Below are positions 29,331 through 38,355 of a stretch of 64,000 bases of DNA, piece after piece. Under the pieces are notes generated by a model that was not told where the DNA came from, made no database searches, and worked only from the letters and a program-made list of their open reading frames with translations. Source of the stretch: Chachezhania sediminis (GTDB lineage Bacteria; Pseudomonadota; Alphaproteobacteria; Rhodobacterales; Rhodobacteraceae); NCBI RefSeq assembly GCF_009765275.1, contig NZ_VOPH01000002.1, positions 1 through 64,000 of the forward strand. The letters run 5' to 3'. How positions within the stretch are numbered: position 1 is the first letter of the stretch; the number at the start of each line of letters is the position of its first letter. Both the position numbers and the translations under genes were made by a program.

Positions 29331-30626
29331 ATGCAGACGACATTTACCGAAGAGCAACTTGCCGATCCGGGCACGGCCCGGGCCAACCAGATCCTGCGGG
29401 CCTGTGTCCATTGCGGGTTCTGCACGGCCACCTGCCCGACCTATCAGGTGCTGGGCGATGAACTCGACAGCCCCCGGGGCCGGATCTACCTGATCAAGGA
29501 CATGCTGGAGAACGAGCGGGTGCCGGACGCCCGCACGGTCAAACATGTCGACCGGTGCCTTTCGTGCCTGGCCTGCATGACGACCTGCCCGTCGGGCGTG
29601 CACTACATGCACCTGGTCGACCATGCCCGGGCCTATATCGAGAAGCGCTACAAGCGCCCCCTGTCCGACCGCGCGCTGCGCTGGGTGCTGGCGCAGATCC
29701 TGCCCTATCCGACGCGGTTCCGGCTGGCGCTTCTGGGTGCACGGGTGGCGCGGCCGTTCCGGCGGCTGGTGCCCGGCGCGCGGCTGCGGGCGATGCTGGA
29801 GATGGCGCCGGCCCGCCTGCCCTCGCCCAGCCGCAACGACGATCCGCAGAGCTTTGCGCCCGAGGCCGCACCCCGGATGCGCGTGGCACTGATGACCGGC
29901 TGCGCCCAGCGCGCGCTGAACACCGATATCAACGATGCCACGATCCGGCTCTTGACCCGGCTGGGATGCGAAGTCGTGGTGGCCGATGGTGCCGGCTGCT
30001 GCGGGGCGCTGACCCATCACATGGGGCGCGAGGACGAGGCCCACGGAACGGCCGCGAAGAACATCCGCGCCTGGACGGCCGAGATGGACGGCAAGGGGCT
30101 GGACGCCATCGTCATCAACACCTCGGGCTGTGGCACGACGGTGAAGGATTACGGACACATGTTCGCACAACACGCCCTGGCCGGGGATGCCGGGCGGGTG
30201 GCGGGGATCGCCATGGATATCTCCGAACTCTTGGTAAAGCTGGGCCTGCCCGAGGGCGTGGAGAATCCCGCCGCCGGAACCCGCGTGGCCTATCACGCCG
30301 CCTGTTCCCTGCAGCATGGCCAGAAGGTGAAATTTGCGCCGAAGGACCTGCTGAAGGCCGCCGGTTTCCAGGTGGTGGAGCCCGCCGACAGCCATCTGTG
30401 CTGCGGGTCCGCCGGCACCTACAACCTGATGCAGCCCGAGATCTCGGGCCAGTTGAAGGCGCGCAAGGTGGCGACGCTGGAAGCGACAGAGCCGCAGATC
30501 ATCGCTGCCGGCAATATCGGCTGCATGATCCAGATCGGATCGGCCGCGAAGGTGCCCGTGGTTCACACGGTGGAACTGCTGGACTGGGCCACCGGCGGGC
30601 CGAAACCCGCCGCCCTGTCGCAATAG
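29331..30626 (+). CDS. glcF: Glycolate oxidase iron-sulfur subunit GlcF
   Basis: A 431-residue protein with two ferredoxin-type clusters, CVHCGFCTATCP and CLSCLACMTTCPSG, near residues 25-90, and two C-terminal CCG domains (GAGCCGALTHH and HLCCGSAGTYNL with HAACSLQHGQ). It forms the electron-transfer subunit of the membrane-associated glycolate oxidase. It lies 8 bases after glcE and completes glcDEF. No glcC regulator or malate synthase gene is present beside it. Confidence 0.95.
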   Translation: MQTTFTEEQLADPGTARANQILRACVHCGFCTATCPTYQVLGDELDSPRGRIYLIKDMLENERVPDARTVKHVDRCLSCLACMTTCPSGVHYMHLVDHARAYIEKRYKRPLSDRALRWVLAQILPYPTRFRLALLGARVARPFRRLVPGARLRAMLEMAPARLPSPSRNDDPQSFAPEAAPRMRVALMTGCAQRALNTDINDATIRLLTRLGCEVVVADGAGCCGALTHHMGREDEAHGTAAKNIRAWTAEMDGKGLDAIVINTSGCGTTVKDYGHMFAQHALAGDAGRVAGIAMDISELLVKLGLPEGVENPAAGTRVAYHAACSLQHGQKVKFAPKDLLKAAGFQVVEPADSHLCCGSAGTYNLMQPEISGQLKARKVATLEATEPQIIAAGNIGCMIQIGSAAKVPVVHTVELLDWATGGPKPAALSQ

Positions 30627-30653
30627 ACCGCGAATTCAACCGTTTGGCCGCCC

Positions 30654-30682
30654 CTTGACAGAGGCGGCCGGGCTTCCCAGAT
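30654..30682 (+). promoter_or_regulatory. Weak heat-shock-like promoter candidate before hsp20
   Basis: CTTGACA (30654-30660) and, after 15 bases, CCCAGAT (30676-30682) loosely resemble an RpoH promoter (CTTGAAA/CCCCATNT). The position, about 65 bases before the hsp20 start, and the gene function suggest it, but the match is poor. Confidence 0.3.
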
Positions 30683-30748
30683 CAGGGATGTCGGGGCGCC
30701 GCTTACGGGTCCCGCACGACAGAACCGCCCGTCCAGACCGGAGGGCAC

Positions 30749-31261
30749 ATGACAGAGATCGCTCACAAGATGAGGATGACCATGCGTACGTTCGATTTTG
30801 CTCCGCTGCACCGCGCCACCGTTGGCTTCGACCAGATCGCCGACCTGATGGACCGGGTCCTGACCACGGAAGCCACGCAGCCGACCTACCCCCCCTACAA
30901 CATCGAGAAGACCGCCGCCGACGCCTACCGCATCTCGGTCGCCGTGGCCGGATTCTCGGCCGACGACCTGTCGGTGGAAGTGAAGGAAAACGCCTTGGTG
31001 GTGTCCGCCCGCAGGGCCGATGACGGCGCCGATCGCAAGTTCCTGCACCGCGGCATCGCCACCCGCGCCTTCGAGCGCCGCTTTGCCTTGGCCGACCATG
31101 TCCACGTGACTGGCGCCAGCCATGCCGACGGAATGCTGCACATCGACCTGAAACGCGAGATCCCCGAGGCGTTGAAACCGCGCCGGATCGCCATTTCCTC
31201 CGACAGTGCCGTGCAAGGCAATGTCGTCGAAGCCAGCGTCGATCAGTCGACGGTCAACTGA
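30749..31261 (+). CDS. Small heat shock protein of the Hsp20/alpha-crystallin family
   Basis: A 170-residue sHsp that should bind unfolded protein and hold it for refolding. The alpha-crystallin domain spans about 47-140: YNIEKTAADAYRISVAVAGFSADDLSVEVKENALVVSAR, then FLHRGIATRAFERRFALADHVHVTGASHADGMLHIDLKREIPE, with the GML motif. Several ATGs lie within the first 12 codons (30749, 30770, 30776, 30782); family members usually begin near MRTFDFAPL, so 30782 is possible. It is followed by a hairpin. Confidence 0.93.
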   Translation: MTEIAHKMRMTMRTFDFAPLHRATVGFDQIADLMDRVLTTEATQPTYPPYNIEKTAADAYRISVAVAGFSADDLSVEVKENALVVSARRADDGADRKFLHRGIATRAFERRFALADHVHVTGASHADGMLHIDLKREIPEALKPRRIAISSDSAVQGNVVEASVDQSTVN

Positions 31262-31292
31262 TCCGTCCGATTTCCCCTCGGATCGATCACCG

Positions 31293-31321
31293 GGCCCCGT
31301 GCGACACCGCGCGGGGCCTTT
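31293..31321 (+). terminator. Probable terminator after hsp20
   Basis: GGCCCCG (31293-31299) pairs with CGGGGCC (31312-31318) around a 12-base loop and is followed by TTT. The T-run is short, so termination efficiency is uncertain. Confidence 0.6.
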
Positions 31322-31517
31322 CACTTTGCGGGGCTTGACCCAATTGCCCGGCCTGCTAGACCGGATCCGTCGAAAAGAGGCTCATGCCGGATAGGTCATC
31401 CGGCACCGCGCAAGCGGGCCACGTTTCCAATGAACCCGCGACACCTGACCCCCGAAACCGGGCAGGTGTCGGCGCGGGATCATGCGCCGCCCTGCCGTGA
31501 TCAAAGGAAACAAGCCA

Positions 31518-31745
31518 ATGACCCTCGAAACCCGCCGCGCTGTCCTCTCCGGCCTCATGATGTCCTGCGCGATGTCACTGTTCTTCTCCGGCTTCTTCAC
31601 CTTCCTGGCCCTCGGGCCGACGCAAGTCTGGCTGATGGCCTGGGCCCGCGGCTTCTGCATCGGCTGGCCGCTCGGCTTCGCGCTGGCAAGCTGCCTGGCC
31701 CGGCCGTTCGATAGCCTCGCTGCCAGGCTCAGTGGCAAAGACTGA
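31518..31745 (+). CDS. DUF2798 family small membrane protein
   Basis: A 75-residue protein with two membrane helices (about 9-30 and 37-60) and an end CLARPFDSLAARLSGKD that is typical of DUF2798. The function of the family is unknown. It starts at ATG 31518 after AAAGGAAA. A possible promoter (TTGACC at 31335, TAGACC at 31357) lies far upstream. It converges on argG; the gap is filled by a pair of inverted extragenic repeats. Confidence 0.82.
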   Translation: MTLETRRAVLSGLMMSCAMSLFFSGFFTFLALGPTQVWLMAWARGFCIGWPLGFALASCLARPFDSLAARLSGKD

Positions 31746-31786
31746 TCCTTGATCTCGGGGCCGGTGCAATTGGCCGGAACCGGAGA

Positions 31787-31838
31787 CCGGGGACGCTGTC
31801 CCCGGACCCCTGAGGTATTTGAAGACCAAAGAAGAAGG
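31787..31838 (+). repeat. Extragenic repeat, copy 2 (hairpin plus GAGGTATTTG..AGAAGAAG)
   Basis: CCGGGGAC-GCT-GTCCCCGG (31787-31805) is followed by GAGGTATTTGAAGACC and AAAGAAGAAGG. It lies between the DUF2798 gene and the convergent argG stop. It has the same arrangement as the copy between glcD and glcE. Confidence 0.7.
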
Positions 31839-31863
31839 GCCGCGGGCCCGAAGTGGCGCGCGA

Positions 31864-31896
31864 CCCCTGCTTCTTCTTTTCCCAAATACTCCCGCC
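31864..31896 (-). repeat. Extragenic repeat, copy 3, inverted
   Basis: On the minus strand the motif reads GGGAGTATTTGGG, then AAAAGAAGAAGCAGGGG. It is in inverted orientation to copy 2, about 26 bases away. AAAGAAGAAG of copy 2 pairs with CTTCTTCTTT of copy 3, so the pair could form a bidirectional terminator-like structure between the convergent genes. Confidence 0.65.
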
Positions 31897-31944
31897 GGAG
31901 GCAGACCGGCGGCAACGTGGACCCGTCCGGCAGGGGAGCGGGGA

Positions 31945-33180
31945 TCAAACCTCGGTTTCGACCCGCTTGTTCCGGGCGGCGATCAGCTTCAGGCGCAGGG
32001 CGTTGAGCTGGATGAAGCCGGCCGCGTCCTTCTGGTCGTAGGCGCCGGCGTCCTCCTCGAAGGTCACGTGCGCCTCGGAGTAGAGCGAGTGCTTGGACCA
32101 GCGTGCCACGACACGGGCCTGGCCCTTGTATAGCATGAGCTTCACCGTGCCCGTCACGTGCTCCTGGCTCTTGTCGATCAGGGCCTGCAGCATCTCGCGC
32201 TCGGGGGAATACCAGAAACCGTTGTAGATCAGCTCCGCATAGCGGGGCATGATCGAATCCTTCAGGTGGCCGGCGCCGGAATCCATCGTGATCTGTTCAA
32301 TCCCGCGGTGGGCGCGCAACAGTATCTCGCCGCCCGGGGTCTCGTAGATGCCGCGAGACTTCATGCCGACAAAACGGTTTTCGACGAAGTCCAGGCGGCC
32401 GATGCCGTGCTTCTTGCCATAGGCGTTCAGCGCCGTCAGCAGCGTGGCCGGCGACATCGCCTCGCCATTAATCGCCACGGCGTCGCCCTTCTCGAAGGTC
32501 ACCTCGATATATTCCGGCGTGTCCGGTGCGGTCAGCGGATCGTCGGTGCGCTGGTAGACATATTCCGGCGCCTCGACCGCCGGATCTTCCAGGACGCGGC
32601 CTTCGGACGAGGTATGCAGCAGGTTCGCATCGACTGAGAACGGCGCTTCGCCGCGCTTGTCCTTGGCGATCGGGATCTGGTTCTGTTCGGCGAATTCCAG
32701 AAGCCTGGTCCGGCTGGTCAGCGACCACAGCCGCCAAGGCGCGATCACCTTGATGGCGGGGTTCAGCGCATAGGCCGACAGTTCGAACCGCACCTGGTCG
32801 TTGCCCTTGCCCGTCGCACCGTGGGCCACGGCGTCCGCGCCGGTTTCCGCCGCGATCTCGACCAGACGCTTGGAAATCAGCGGCCGCGCGATCGAGGTGC
32901 CCAGCAGATATTCGCCTTCATAGACCGCGTTGGCGCGGAACATCGGGAAGACGAAGTCCTTCACGAATTCCTCGCGGACGTCCTCGATATAGATCTCCTT
33001 GACGCCCAGCATCTCGGCCTTGGCGCGCGCCGGTTCCAGTTCCTCGCCCTGGCCCAGGTCGGCGGTGAAGGTCACCACCTCGCAGCCATATTCCGTCTGC
33101 AGCCACTTCAGGATGATCGAGGTATCGAGCCCCCCGGAATAGGCAAGGACGACTTTCTTCGGTGCAACGAATGCGGACAT
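31945..33180 (-). CDS. argG: Argininosuccinate synthase
   Basis: A 411-residue enzyme that condenses citrulline and aspartate with ATP, the penultimate step of arginine synthesis. The ATP pyrophosphatase loop is [17 protein letters not shown] near the N-terminus. Other signatures are [40 protein letters not shown] and [17 protein letters not shown]. The ATG at 33180 follows AAAGGAATCC. The gene is divergent from the membrane paralogue pair, separated by 147 bases. Confidence 0.97.
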   Translation of the reverse strand: MSAFVAPKKVVLAYSGGLDTSIILKWLQTEYGCEVVTFTADLGQGEELEPARAKAEMLGVKEIYIEDVREEFVKDFVFPMFRANAVYEGEYLLGTSIARPLISKRLVEIAAETGADAVAHGATGKGNDQVRFELSAYALNPAIKVIAPWRLWSLTSRTRLLEFAEQNQIPIAKDKRGEAPFSVDANLLHTSSEGRVLEDPAVEAPEYVYQRTDDPLTAPDTPEYIEVTFEKGDAVAINGEAMSPATLLTALNAYGKKHGIGRLDFVENRFVGMKSRGIYETPGGEILLRAHRGIEQITMDSGAGHLKDSIMPRYAELIYNGFWYSPEREMLQALIDKSQEHVTGTVKLMLYKGQARVVARWSKHSLYSEAHVTFEEDAGAYDQKDAAGFIQLNALRLKLIAARNKRVETEV

Positions 33181-33327
33181 GGGCGCGGATTCCTTTCAGG
33201 CGATGCGCGCGCGAATATCCCTTTTCCCGTGGCGGAGCAAGGTGGCCGGCTATCTATCGCGTTGCGGCCTGGGTGAAACTCAGCCTATACGTGTCTTGCG
33301 CATGTGCAGATGTTCAAGGGTTTCGGT

Positions 33328-34080
33328 ATGGGATGGTCGATCTTCAGACAATCGGTGCTTGCGCTCTGGCACAATGCCGGGACTGCGCTGCGCCTGTCGC
33401 TGATACCGTCTCTCCTGATAGTCGCGGCCCTGGTTCTTGCCTTTGCAGCCGTCTATGCCATCCCGTCGCGGCCCGGAGCTGCGGTGACGCCGGTCCCGTT
33501 TCTGGCGATCTGGAGCGCGGTGTTTCTGATCCTCGCGCTGGTCCCGGCCTGGATCGCGGTCGGTTGGCACCGGTTCATGCTTCTGGGAGAACGCCCGCGC
33601 GGCTGGTGGCCCCGGCTGCACGGCGTAAACCTGGGGCGTTACATCCTGCGTGCCGTCCTGGTCTTTCTGGCGACAGCCGTGCCGACCCTGATCGTCGGGA
33701 TCGTCCTGGTGAAGTATGTCCTTCCGACACCGGCATCGGGCGGCGGTTACTTTCTTCTGAAAGGATGCCAGCTTGGCCTGAGTCTCCTTTGGGGAGCGGC
33801 CATCCTGCGGTTCAGCCCGGTTCTTCCGGCAGCGGCCCTGGGCGAGACGATGCCGCTGGAAGACGCGCTGGACGCCACTGTCGGCACCAACGGGACCATG
33901 CTTGCGCTGGTCGCCCTGATCGTCGCGACCAATATCGCCCTTCAAATTCTGGGGTTCGTTCCCGTTATCGGCATCCTGGCCCGGCTTGCGACCGGTTGGG
34001 TGATGATGATGATCGGCATCAGCATCATCACCACAGTTTTCGCCCGTTTTGTCGAGGAAGATCAAACGGCAGGCGACTAG
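33328..34080 (+). CDS. Multi-pass membrane protein of unknown function, paralogue A
   Basis: A 250-residue protein with about six membrane helices (for example LIPSLLIVAALVLAFAAV, FLAIWSAVFLILALVPAWIAV, VFLATAVPTLIVGIVLV, MLALVALIVATNIALQIL, IGILARLATGWVMMMIGISI). It starts MGWSIFRQSV; an in-frame ATG 24 bases upstream exists. It aligns over its whole length to the next gene: MGWSIF/LGWAIF, ALRLSL, VGWHRFMLL/VSWHRFVLLEE, PVLPAAALGE/PILPAAALGQ. The family is not recognised and no catalytic motif is visible. Confidence 0.8.
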   Translation: MGWSIFRQSVLALWHNAGTALRLSLIPSLLIVAALVLAFAAVYAIPSRPGAAVTPVPFLAIWSAVFLILALVPAWIAVGWHRFMLLGERPRGWWPRLHGVNLGRYILRAVLVFLATAVPTLIVGIVLVKYVLPTPASGGGYFLLKGCQLGLSLLWGAAILRFSPVLPAAALGETMPLEDALDATVGTNGTMLALVALIVATNIALQILGFVPVIGILARLATGWVMMMIGISIITTVFARFVEEDQTAGD

Positions 34081-34198
34081 CGGCTGCACCGCCCGGCCCG
34101 GACCCGCTGTCCGGTGCTGCGGCATCGGCGCCAGCGTCTGGCCCCCCGGGCCGGGGCCGTGCTATCCCGCTTCGGGACCGATCAGGGAGAGTGGGCGA

Positions 34199-34954
34199 TT
34201 GGGCTGGGCAATCTTCGTGCATGCCGTGGGCATGGTTTTCCGCAATCTGGGCGCGGCGCTGCGACTGTCCCTGGTGCCCTTTGCCGTGCCCACCGTGATG
34301 ATCGTCCTGACGATCCGCGACGCGCTGGCCAATGGCGCCGAAGGCGACATGGTCGCGGACGAGGTGATCGGTCTTTTCACCTCGCTGCTGCCGGGGGGGC
34401 TGCTGATGGCGCTGGCGGCGCTGTGGGTCGCCGTGTCCTGGCATCGCTTCGTGCTGCTTGAGGAATATCCCACCGGCTGGATCCCGCGGTGGCATGGCGG
34501 CGTCACGTTCAGCTATTTCGTGAAGGGGCTGCTTCTTAGCCTGGTGATGATCGGCCCGGCCTTCCTGGTCATGATGGCGGCCGGGGTCGTGGTGGCCGCC
34601 GCCGGGACGGCGGTGCTGATGCTGGACTATGTCCTGCAGATCGCCGTGTCGGTGGCCATGGGCTGGTTCTTCTTCCGCTGGTCCCCGATCCTGCCCGCCG
34701 CGGCGCTGGGGCAACGGATGTCCCTGGGCGAGGCATGGGCCGCGACGTCGCAGGGCGCACAGCCCCTGCTGGCGCTGGCGATCATCGTGCAGGGCGTCAA
34801 CGTGCTGATGACCGGCGTCGCCGTCCAGCTGGCCGCCGTGCCCGCCGTCCTGATGGTTGCCACCGTGGCCTGGAGCTGGGTCAACTTCGTCGTCGGCGTC
34901 AGCATCATGACCGCGATCTACGGCCACTATGTCGAAGAACGGCCCTTTGCCTGA
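34199..34954 (+). CDS. Multi-pass membrane protein of unknown function, paralogue B (TTG start)
   Basis: A 251-residue paralogue of the previous gene with the same motif order and about six helices. The start is set by homology at TTG 34199 (LGWAIF aligns with MGWSIF), with AGGGAG spaced 9 bases before it; the earlier open frame is not supported. The WHRF, FFRWSPILPAAALG and VGVSIMTAIYGHYVEER segments are the best conserved. The pair is probably a tandem duplication. The convergent Hpt gene follows 3 bases after the stop. Confidence 0.78.
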   Translation: MGWAIFVHAVGMVFRNLGAALRLSLVPFAVPTVMIVLTIRDALANGAEGDMVADEVIGLFTSLLPGGLLMALAALWVAVSWHRFVLLEEYPTGWIPRWHGGVTFSYFVKGLLLSLVMIGPAFLVMMAAGVVVAAAGTAVLMLDYVLQIAVSVAMGWFFFRWSPILPAAALGQRMSLGEAWAATSQGAQPLLALAIIVQGVNVLMTGVAVQLAAVPAVLMVATVAWSWVNFVVGVSIMTAIYGHYVEERPFA

Positions 34955-34957
34955 AGT

Positions 34958-35278
34958 CTAGGCGGCAAGGCCACTCAGGAATTCGACCTTGGATTTCGAG
35001 AATTCGGTCGCCATGGCGTCCAGGTCGATCTCCTGCGCACGGCCGGCGGCGGCCATCTGTTCCCCCTGACGGCACAGCTCGGAAAAGGTGCGGAAGCCCA
35101 GGCTGGCGGAACTGCCCTTCAGGAAATGCATCGCCTCTTCCAGGCGGCCTTCGGCGGCGACCTGCGGCAGGGTCCGGATGGCGGCCGACACTTCCTCGAC
35201 GAAAAGCTCGACGACGTCGGCGAAATCCTCGGCCCCGACCTCGCTGCGAAGCTCCTCCACCCGTGTCCAGTCGATCAT
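34958..35278 (-). CDS. Hpt domain phosphotransfer protein
   Basis: A 106-residue protein that is essentially one Hpt four-helix bundle. The phosphoacceptor is His51 in AMHFLKGSSASLGF, the hallmark of the family. It would shuttle phosphate between a hybrid histidine kinase and a response regulator. It is divergent from the response-regulator phosphatase starting at 35442, which is a natural candidate partner. No kinase gene is nearby. Confidence 0.88.
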   Translation of the reverse strand: MIDWTRVEELRSEVGAEDFADVVELFVEEVSAAIRTLPQVAAEGRLEEAMHFLKGSSASLGFRTFSELCRQGEQMAAAGRAQEIDLDAMATEFSKSKVEFLSGLAA

Positions 35279-35441
35279 GCGAACCCTCCCGGCCCGGTCG
35301 ACATGACGAGGCGCGCTGTGTCGGACGGACCATCGCAGATCGGGTTTAAGCGCGGATTAAGCCCGTGCGGGACATGGGTATCCGTCGGTACAGTGCCGTC
35401 TTTCACCCTGCCTTAACCGGTTTGGTGTCAGGGTCGGCAGG

Positions 35442-36761
35442 ATGGCCCGTGACGGGCGCCTGCAGGGGATCGACCGCGTGCAAAACTCGACAGCAGCCGG
35501 GCTGACGGCCATCCGAGCCTCGGACGCCAAGGTCGGCTGCGGCGCAATCCGGCGGGTCCTGATCGTGGACGACAGCCGGCTTCAGCGGCGCATCCTGGCC
35601 AGCCACCTGGAAAAATGGGGGCTGGAGGTGGCCGAGGCCGACAGCGGCGAAATGGCGATGCAGGTCTGCACCGACTGGGCCCCCGATCTGGTCATCAGCG
35701 ACTGGATGATGCCCGGCATGAACGGGCTGGACCTGTGCCGCCAGTTCCGCAAGCTGCCCACCTTCGGCTATTTCATCCTTCTGACCTCGAAAAGCGAGAA
35801 GGAGGAGGTCGCGGAAGGCCTGAATGCCGGCGCCGACGACTTCCTGACGAAACCGGTGAACGCGGGCGAATTGCGCGCACGGATCTCGGCCGGAGCGCGG
35901 ATCCTGTCGATGCACCGCGAACTCAGCCAGAAGAACGCCCTGCTGACTGAGGCGCTGCGCAAGCTGCAATCCTTTTACGATTCGATCGACCGCGACCTGA
36001 TCCAGGCCAAGACGATCCAGGAATCGCTTGTCCCGGAGCGCACCCGCGCATTCGGCCGGTCGCGGGTCGACCTGCTTCTGAAGCCCTGCGGACATATCGG
36101 TGGCGATCTGGTCGGCATGTTCTCGCCCGACGACGAACAGGTCGGATTCTTCAGCATCGACGTGTCGGGGCACGGCATCACATCGGCGATGATGACCGCC
36201 CGCCTGGGCAGCTACCTGTCGAGCAGCTTCTTCGACCAGAATGTCGCGATGGAGAAACGGCCCGACGGCAGCTTCACCCTGCGCCCCCCGCACGACGTAG
36301 CGGCGCAACTGAACGCAAGGATCGCCGCCGACAAGGGGATCGAAGAATATTTCACCATGGTCTATGCCACGGTGGAACTGGCGACGGGCCGGGTCCGCAT
36401 GGTGCGTGCGGGCCATCCCCATCCACTGCTGCTGCGCGCGGACGGCACTGCGGAATTCGTCGGCGAAGGTTGCCTGCCCATCGGACTGATGCCCGAGGCG
36501 CGCTATATCTCCAACGAGTTCGAGCTGACGGCCGGCGACCGGTTGCTGGTCTTTTCCGACGGCTTCCCCGAATGCCGCGTGATGGGCGGCCGCTACCTTG
36601 AGGATTTCGGCTTGCTGGAACTGGTCCGCGCCTGCGAGGGCGTTCGCCCCGGCCGCGCCTTCCTGGACGAACTCTACGGCGGCCTGTTCAAGATCATGGA
36701 CAACGAGGACGGGCTGGAAGACGACGTGTCCGCCGTCCTGTTCGAATTCTACGACGGCTGA
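35442..36761 (+). CDS. Response regulator with PP2C-type (SpoIIE/RsbU-like) phosphatase domain
   Basis: A 439-residue protein. The receiver domain at about 37-155 has Asp43/Asp44, the phosphoacceptor Asp87 in VISDWMMPG and Lys137 in FLTKPV. A helical linker (about 157-195) joins it to a PP2C-like Ser/Thr phosphatase domain (about 205-437) with metal ligands Asp222 in HIGGDLVG and Asp240 in SIDVSGHG, and the end GLEDDVSAVLFEF. Such proteins dephosphorylate anti-sigma antagonists or other partners. No partner-switch kinase or STAS gene is in the window. Receiver phosphorylation by the neighbouring Hpt protein is a reasonable hypothesis. Confidence 0.9.
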   Translation: MARDGRLQGIDRVQNSTAAGLTAIRASDAKVGCGAIRRVLIVDDSRLQRRILASHLEKWGLEVAEADSGEMAMQVCTDWAPDLVISDWMMPGMNGLDLCRQFRKLPTFGYFILLTSKSEKEEVAEGLNAGADDFLTKPVNAGELRARISAGARILSMHRELSQKNALLTEALRKLQSFYDSIDRDLIQAKTIQESLVPERTRAFGRSRVDLLLKPCGHIGGDLVGMFSPDDEQVGFFSIDVSGHGITSAMMTARLGSYLSSSFFDQNVAMEKRPDGSFTLRPPHDVAAQLNARIAADKGIEEYFTMVYATVELATGRVRMVRAGHPHPLLLRADGTAEFVGEGCLPIGLMPEARYISNEFELTAGDRLLVFSDGFPECRVMGGRYLEDFGLLELVRACEGVRPGRAFLDELYGGLFKIMDNEDGLEDDVSAVLFEFYDG

Positions 36762-37091
36762 TCGGGTCGAGGCCCCAAGGCCGGGCATGCAGAAATGGGA
36801 CCATGCCGGCCGGCCTGTCACTGACCCGGCCCGCCAACCTGCCTCGCCAGAAAGTAAGCCGGGTATCGGGATCCGTGGCGGGCGGCCCCGTGGCGTCGGG
36901 GCGCCACGCAGCGGATCCGACAAGTCCGGGCGTCTAGGACGCCGGTCCGGCGTCCTGCCCGAACCGCGGGGCGGTTCGGAAGGGCCGTATCGATCATAGG
37001 GTTCCGGCGCCATGACCGCGGGTCCGGCGCAATTCCAAGGGCTGAAAAGATCGCGGAAATGTCGGTCCGGGATAACGGTCCCGGCGAAGGA
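36762..37091. other. Convergent intergenic region with two tandem GC-rich hairpins
   Basis: No gene is seen in these 330 bases between the response-regulator phosphatase and ptsN. AGGACGCC-N5-GGCGTCCT (36936-36956) and CCGAACCGC-GGG-GCGGTTCGG (36959-36979) are adjacent perfect hairpins with no T-run. They may be terminators for one or both convergent genes, or mRNA 3'-end stabilisers. Confidence 0.5.
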
Positions 37092-37556
37092 TCAGGCGGC
37101 CTTGTCGGCCTGGGCCTCGGTCAGGATCGCGTGCAGCTTGGCCGGATCGGGGTTGGCGCGCAGCTTGGCGCACAGATCGGGATTGCGCAGGGTGCGGGAC
37201 ACCAGCGCCAGAGCCTTCAGGTGCAGCACGCCCGCTTCGAGCGGCGCCAGCAGCGAAAAGGCGATGTCGACCGGCTGACGGTCGACCGATTCGTATTCGA
37301 TGGGACGTTCCAGCATCACAAACAGGCCGACGACACGGTCCAGCGCCGGAATCCGGGCATGGGGCAGGGCCACGCCATGGCCCACGCCCGTGGGGCCCAG
37401 CCCCTCACGCTCGATCACGGCGTCCAGGACAGCCCGCGACGGCAGCTTGTAGACACTGGCCGCCATGTCCGCGATGTCGTGCAGCAACCGCTTTTTGCTG
37501 GATGGTCCCGCTAGGACCTTCACGGCATTGGGCGGCAGTAGTCCGGACAGAGTCAT
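37092..37556 (-). CDS. ptsN: Nitrogen-regulatory PTS IIA protein
   Basis: A 154-residue EIIA-Ntr protein. The phosphorylated histidine is His66 in GHGVALPHARIP, and VGLFVMLERPIEYESVDRQPVDIAFSLLAP is the family core. It receives phosphate from NPr in the nitrogen PTS and regulates potassium uptake and other targets. It follows raiA by 57 bases on the same strand, the standard arrangement. The start at 37556 gives the family N-terminus MTLSGLLPPNAV. Confidence 0.95.
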   Translation of the reverse strand: MTLSGLLPPNAVKVLAGPSSKKRLLHDIADMAASVYKLPSRAVLDAVIEREGLGPTGVGHGVALPHARIPALDRVVGLFVMLERPIEYESVDRQPVDIAFSLLAPLEAGVLHLKALALVSRTLRNPDLCAKLRANPDPAKLHAILTEAQADKAA

Positions 37557-37613
37557 CGTTACAGCCTCCTGGGCCCGGGTGCCGTTAGAGGCACCCGGTC
37601 TCTTGCGCATCGC

Positions 37614-38177
37614 TTACGGGTCGATCCAGCCGATGTTCCCATCGTCACGTCGATAGACCACGTTCAACTCGTCCTTGCCCTCGTTTCGGAAAACGAGAAC
37701 AGGCGCGCCGGCCAGCTCCATCTGCATGACCGCCTCGCCCACCGAAAGGGACGGGATCTTCGTCTCCATCTCGGCCACAATAATCGGCTGCAGGCTTTCG
37801 GGCTCATCGTCCCCGGCCTGCTCCTCCGCGGCGAGGATATACGAGGAGGCGCCCAGAAGTTCAACCGGCTCTACCCGGTTGCGGTGGTGATCCTTCAGGC
37901 GCCGCTTGTAGCGGCGCAGTTGCTTGTCGAGTTTTTCCGCGCAGGCCTCGAACGCGGCGTAGATTTCGCCTGCCATCCCCTTGGCCTGGGCGGTCAGCCC
38001 AGTGGACAGGTGCAGCGTCGTCTCGCAGACGAACTGATGCCCCGATTTCGAGAATATGATGTTCGCATCCGTCGGTCGGCCCGCATATTTGGCGATGACG
38101 GTATCCAGTTCAGTTTCGACATGTTCCTGCAATGCGGTGCCGATGTCGATCTGATGTCCGGCGATTGTGTAGCGCAT
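37614..38177 (-). CDS. raiA: Long ribosome hibernation promoting factor
   Basis: A 187-residue long-form HPF/RaiA. The N-terminal ribosome-binding domain (MRYTIAGHQIDIGTALQEHVETELDTVIAKYAG, with KLDKQLRRYKRRLKDHH) is followed by a C-terminal dimerisation domain (ending VVYRRDDGNIGWIDP) that makes 100S ribosome dimers in the long-form family. It is followed by ptsN and preceded by lptB. A promoter candidate lies about 185 bases upstream of the start. Confidence 0.95.
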   Translation of the reverse strand: MRYTIAGHQIDIGTALQEHVETELDTVIAKYAGRPTDANIIFSKSGHQFVCETTLHLSTGLTAQAKGMAGEIYAAFEACAEKLDKQLRRYKRRLKDHHRNRVEPVELLGASSYILAAEEQAGDDEPESLQPIIVAEMETKIPSLSVGEAVMQMELAGAPVLVFRNEGKDELNVVYRRDDGNIGWIDP

Positions 38178-38355
38178 GTTCACTCCACGGTCTGAGTTCG
38201 CAAGAGGCACGGAGGGCGCCGGCTGGCGACCCCTGGACCTGCTATGCGAATGGAAGGGACGATCGGTCAAACAGACCTGTGACAAGACCAGGGCAAAGGG
38301 CCGAATGACCGGCCGCACCCGTGTCTTGATCTGGTTGACGCGTCGCCATGACCCC

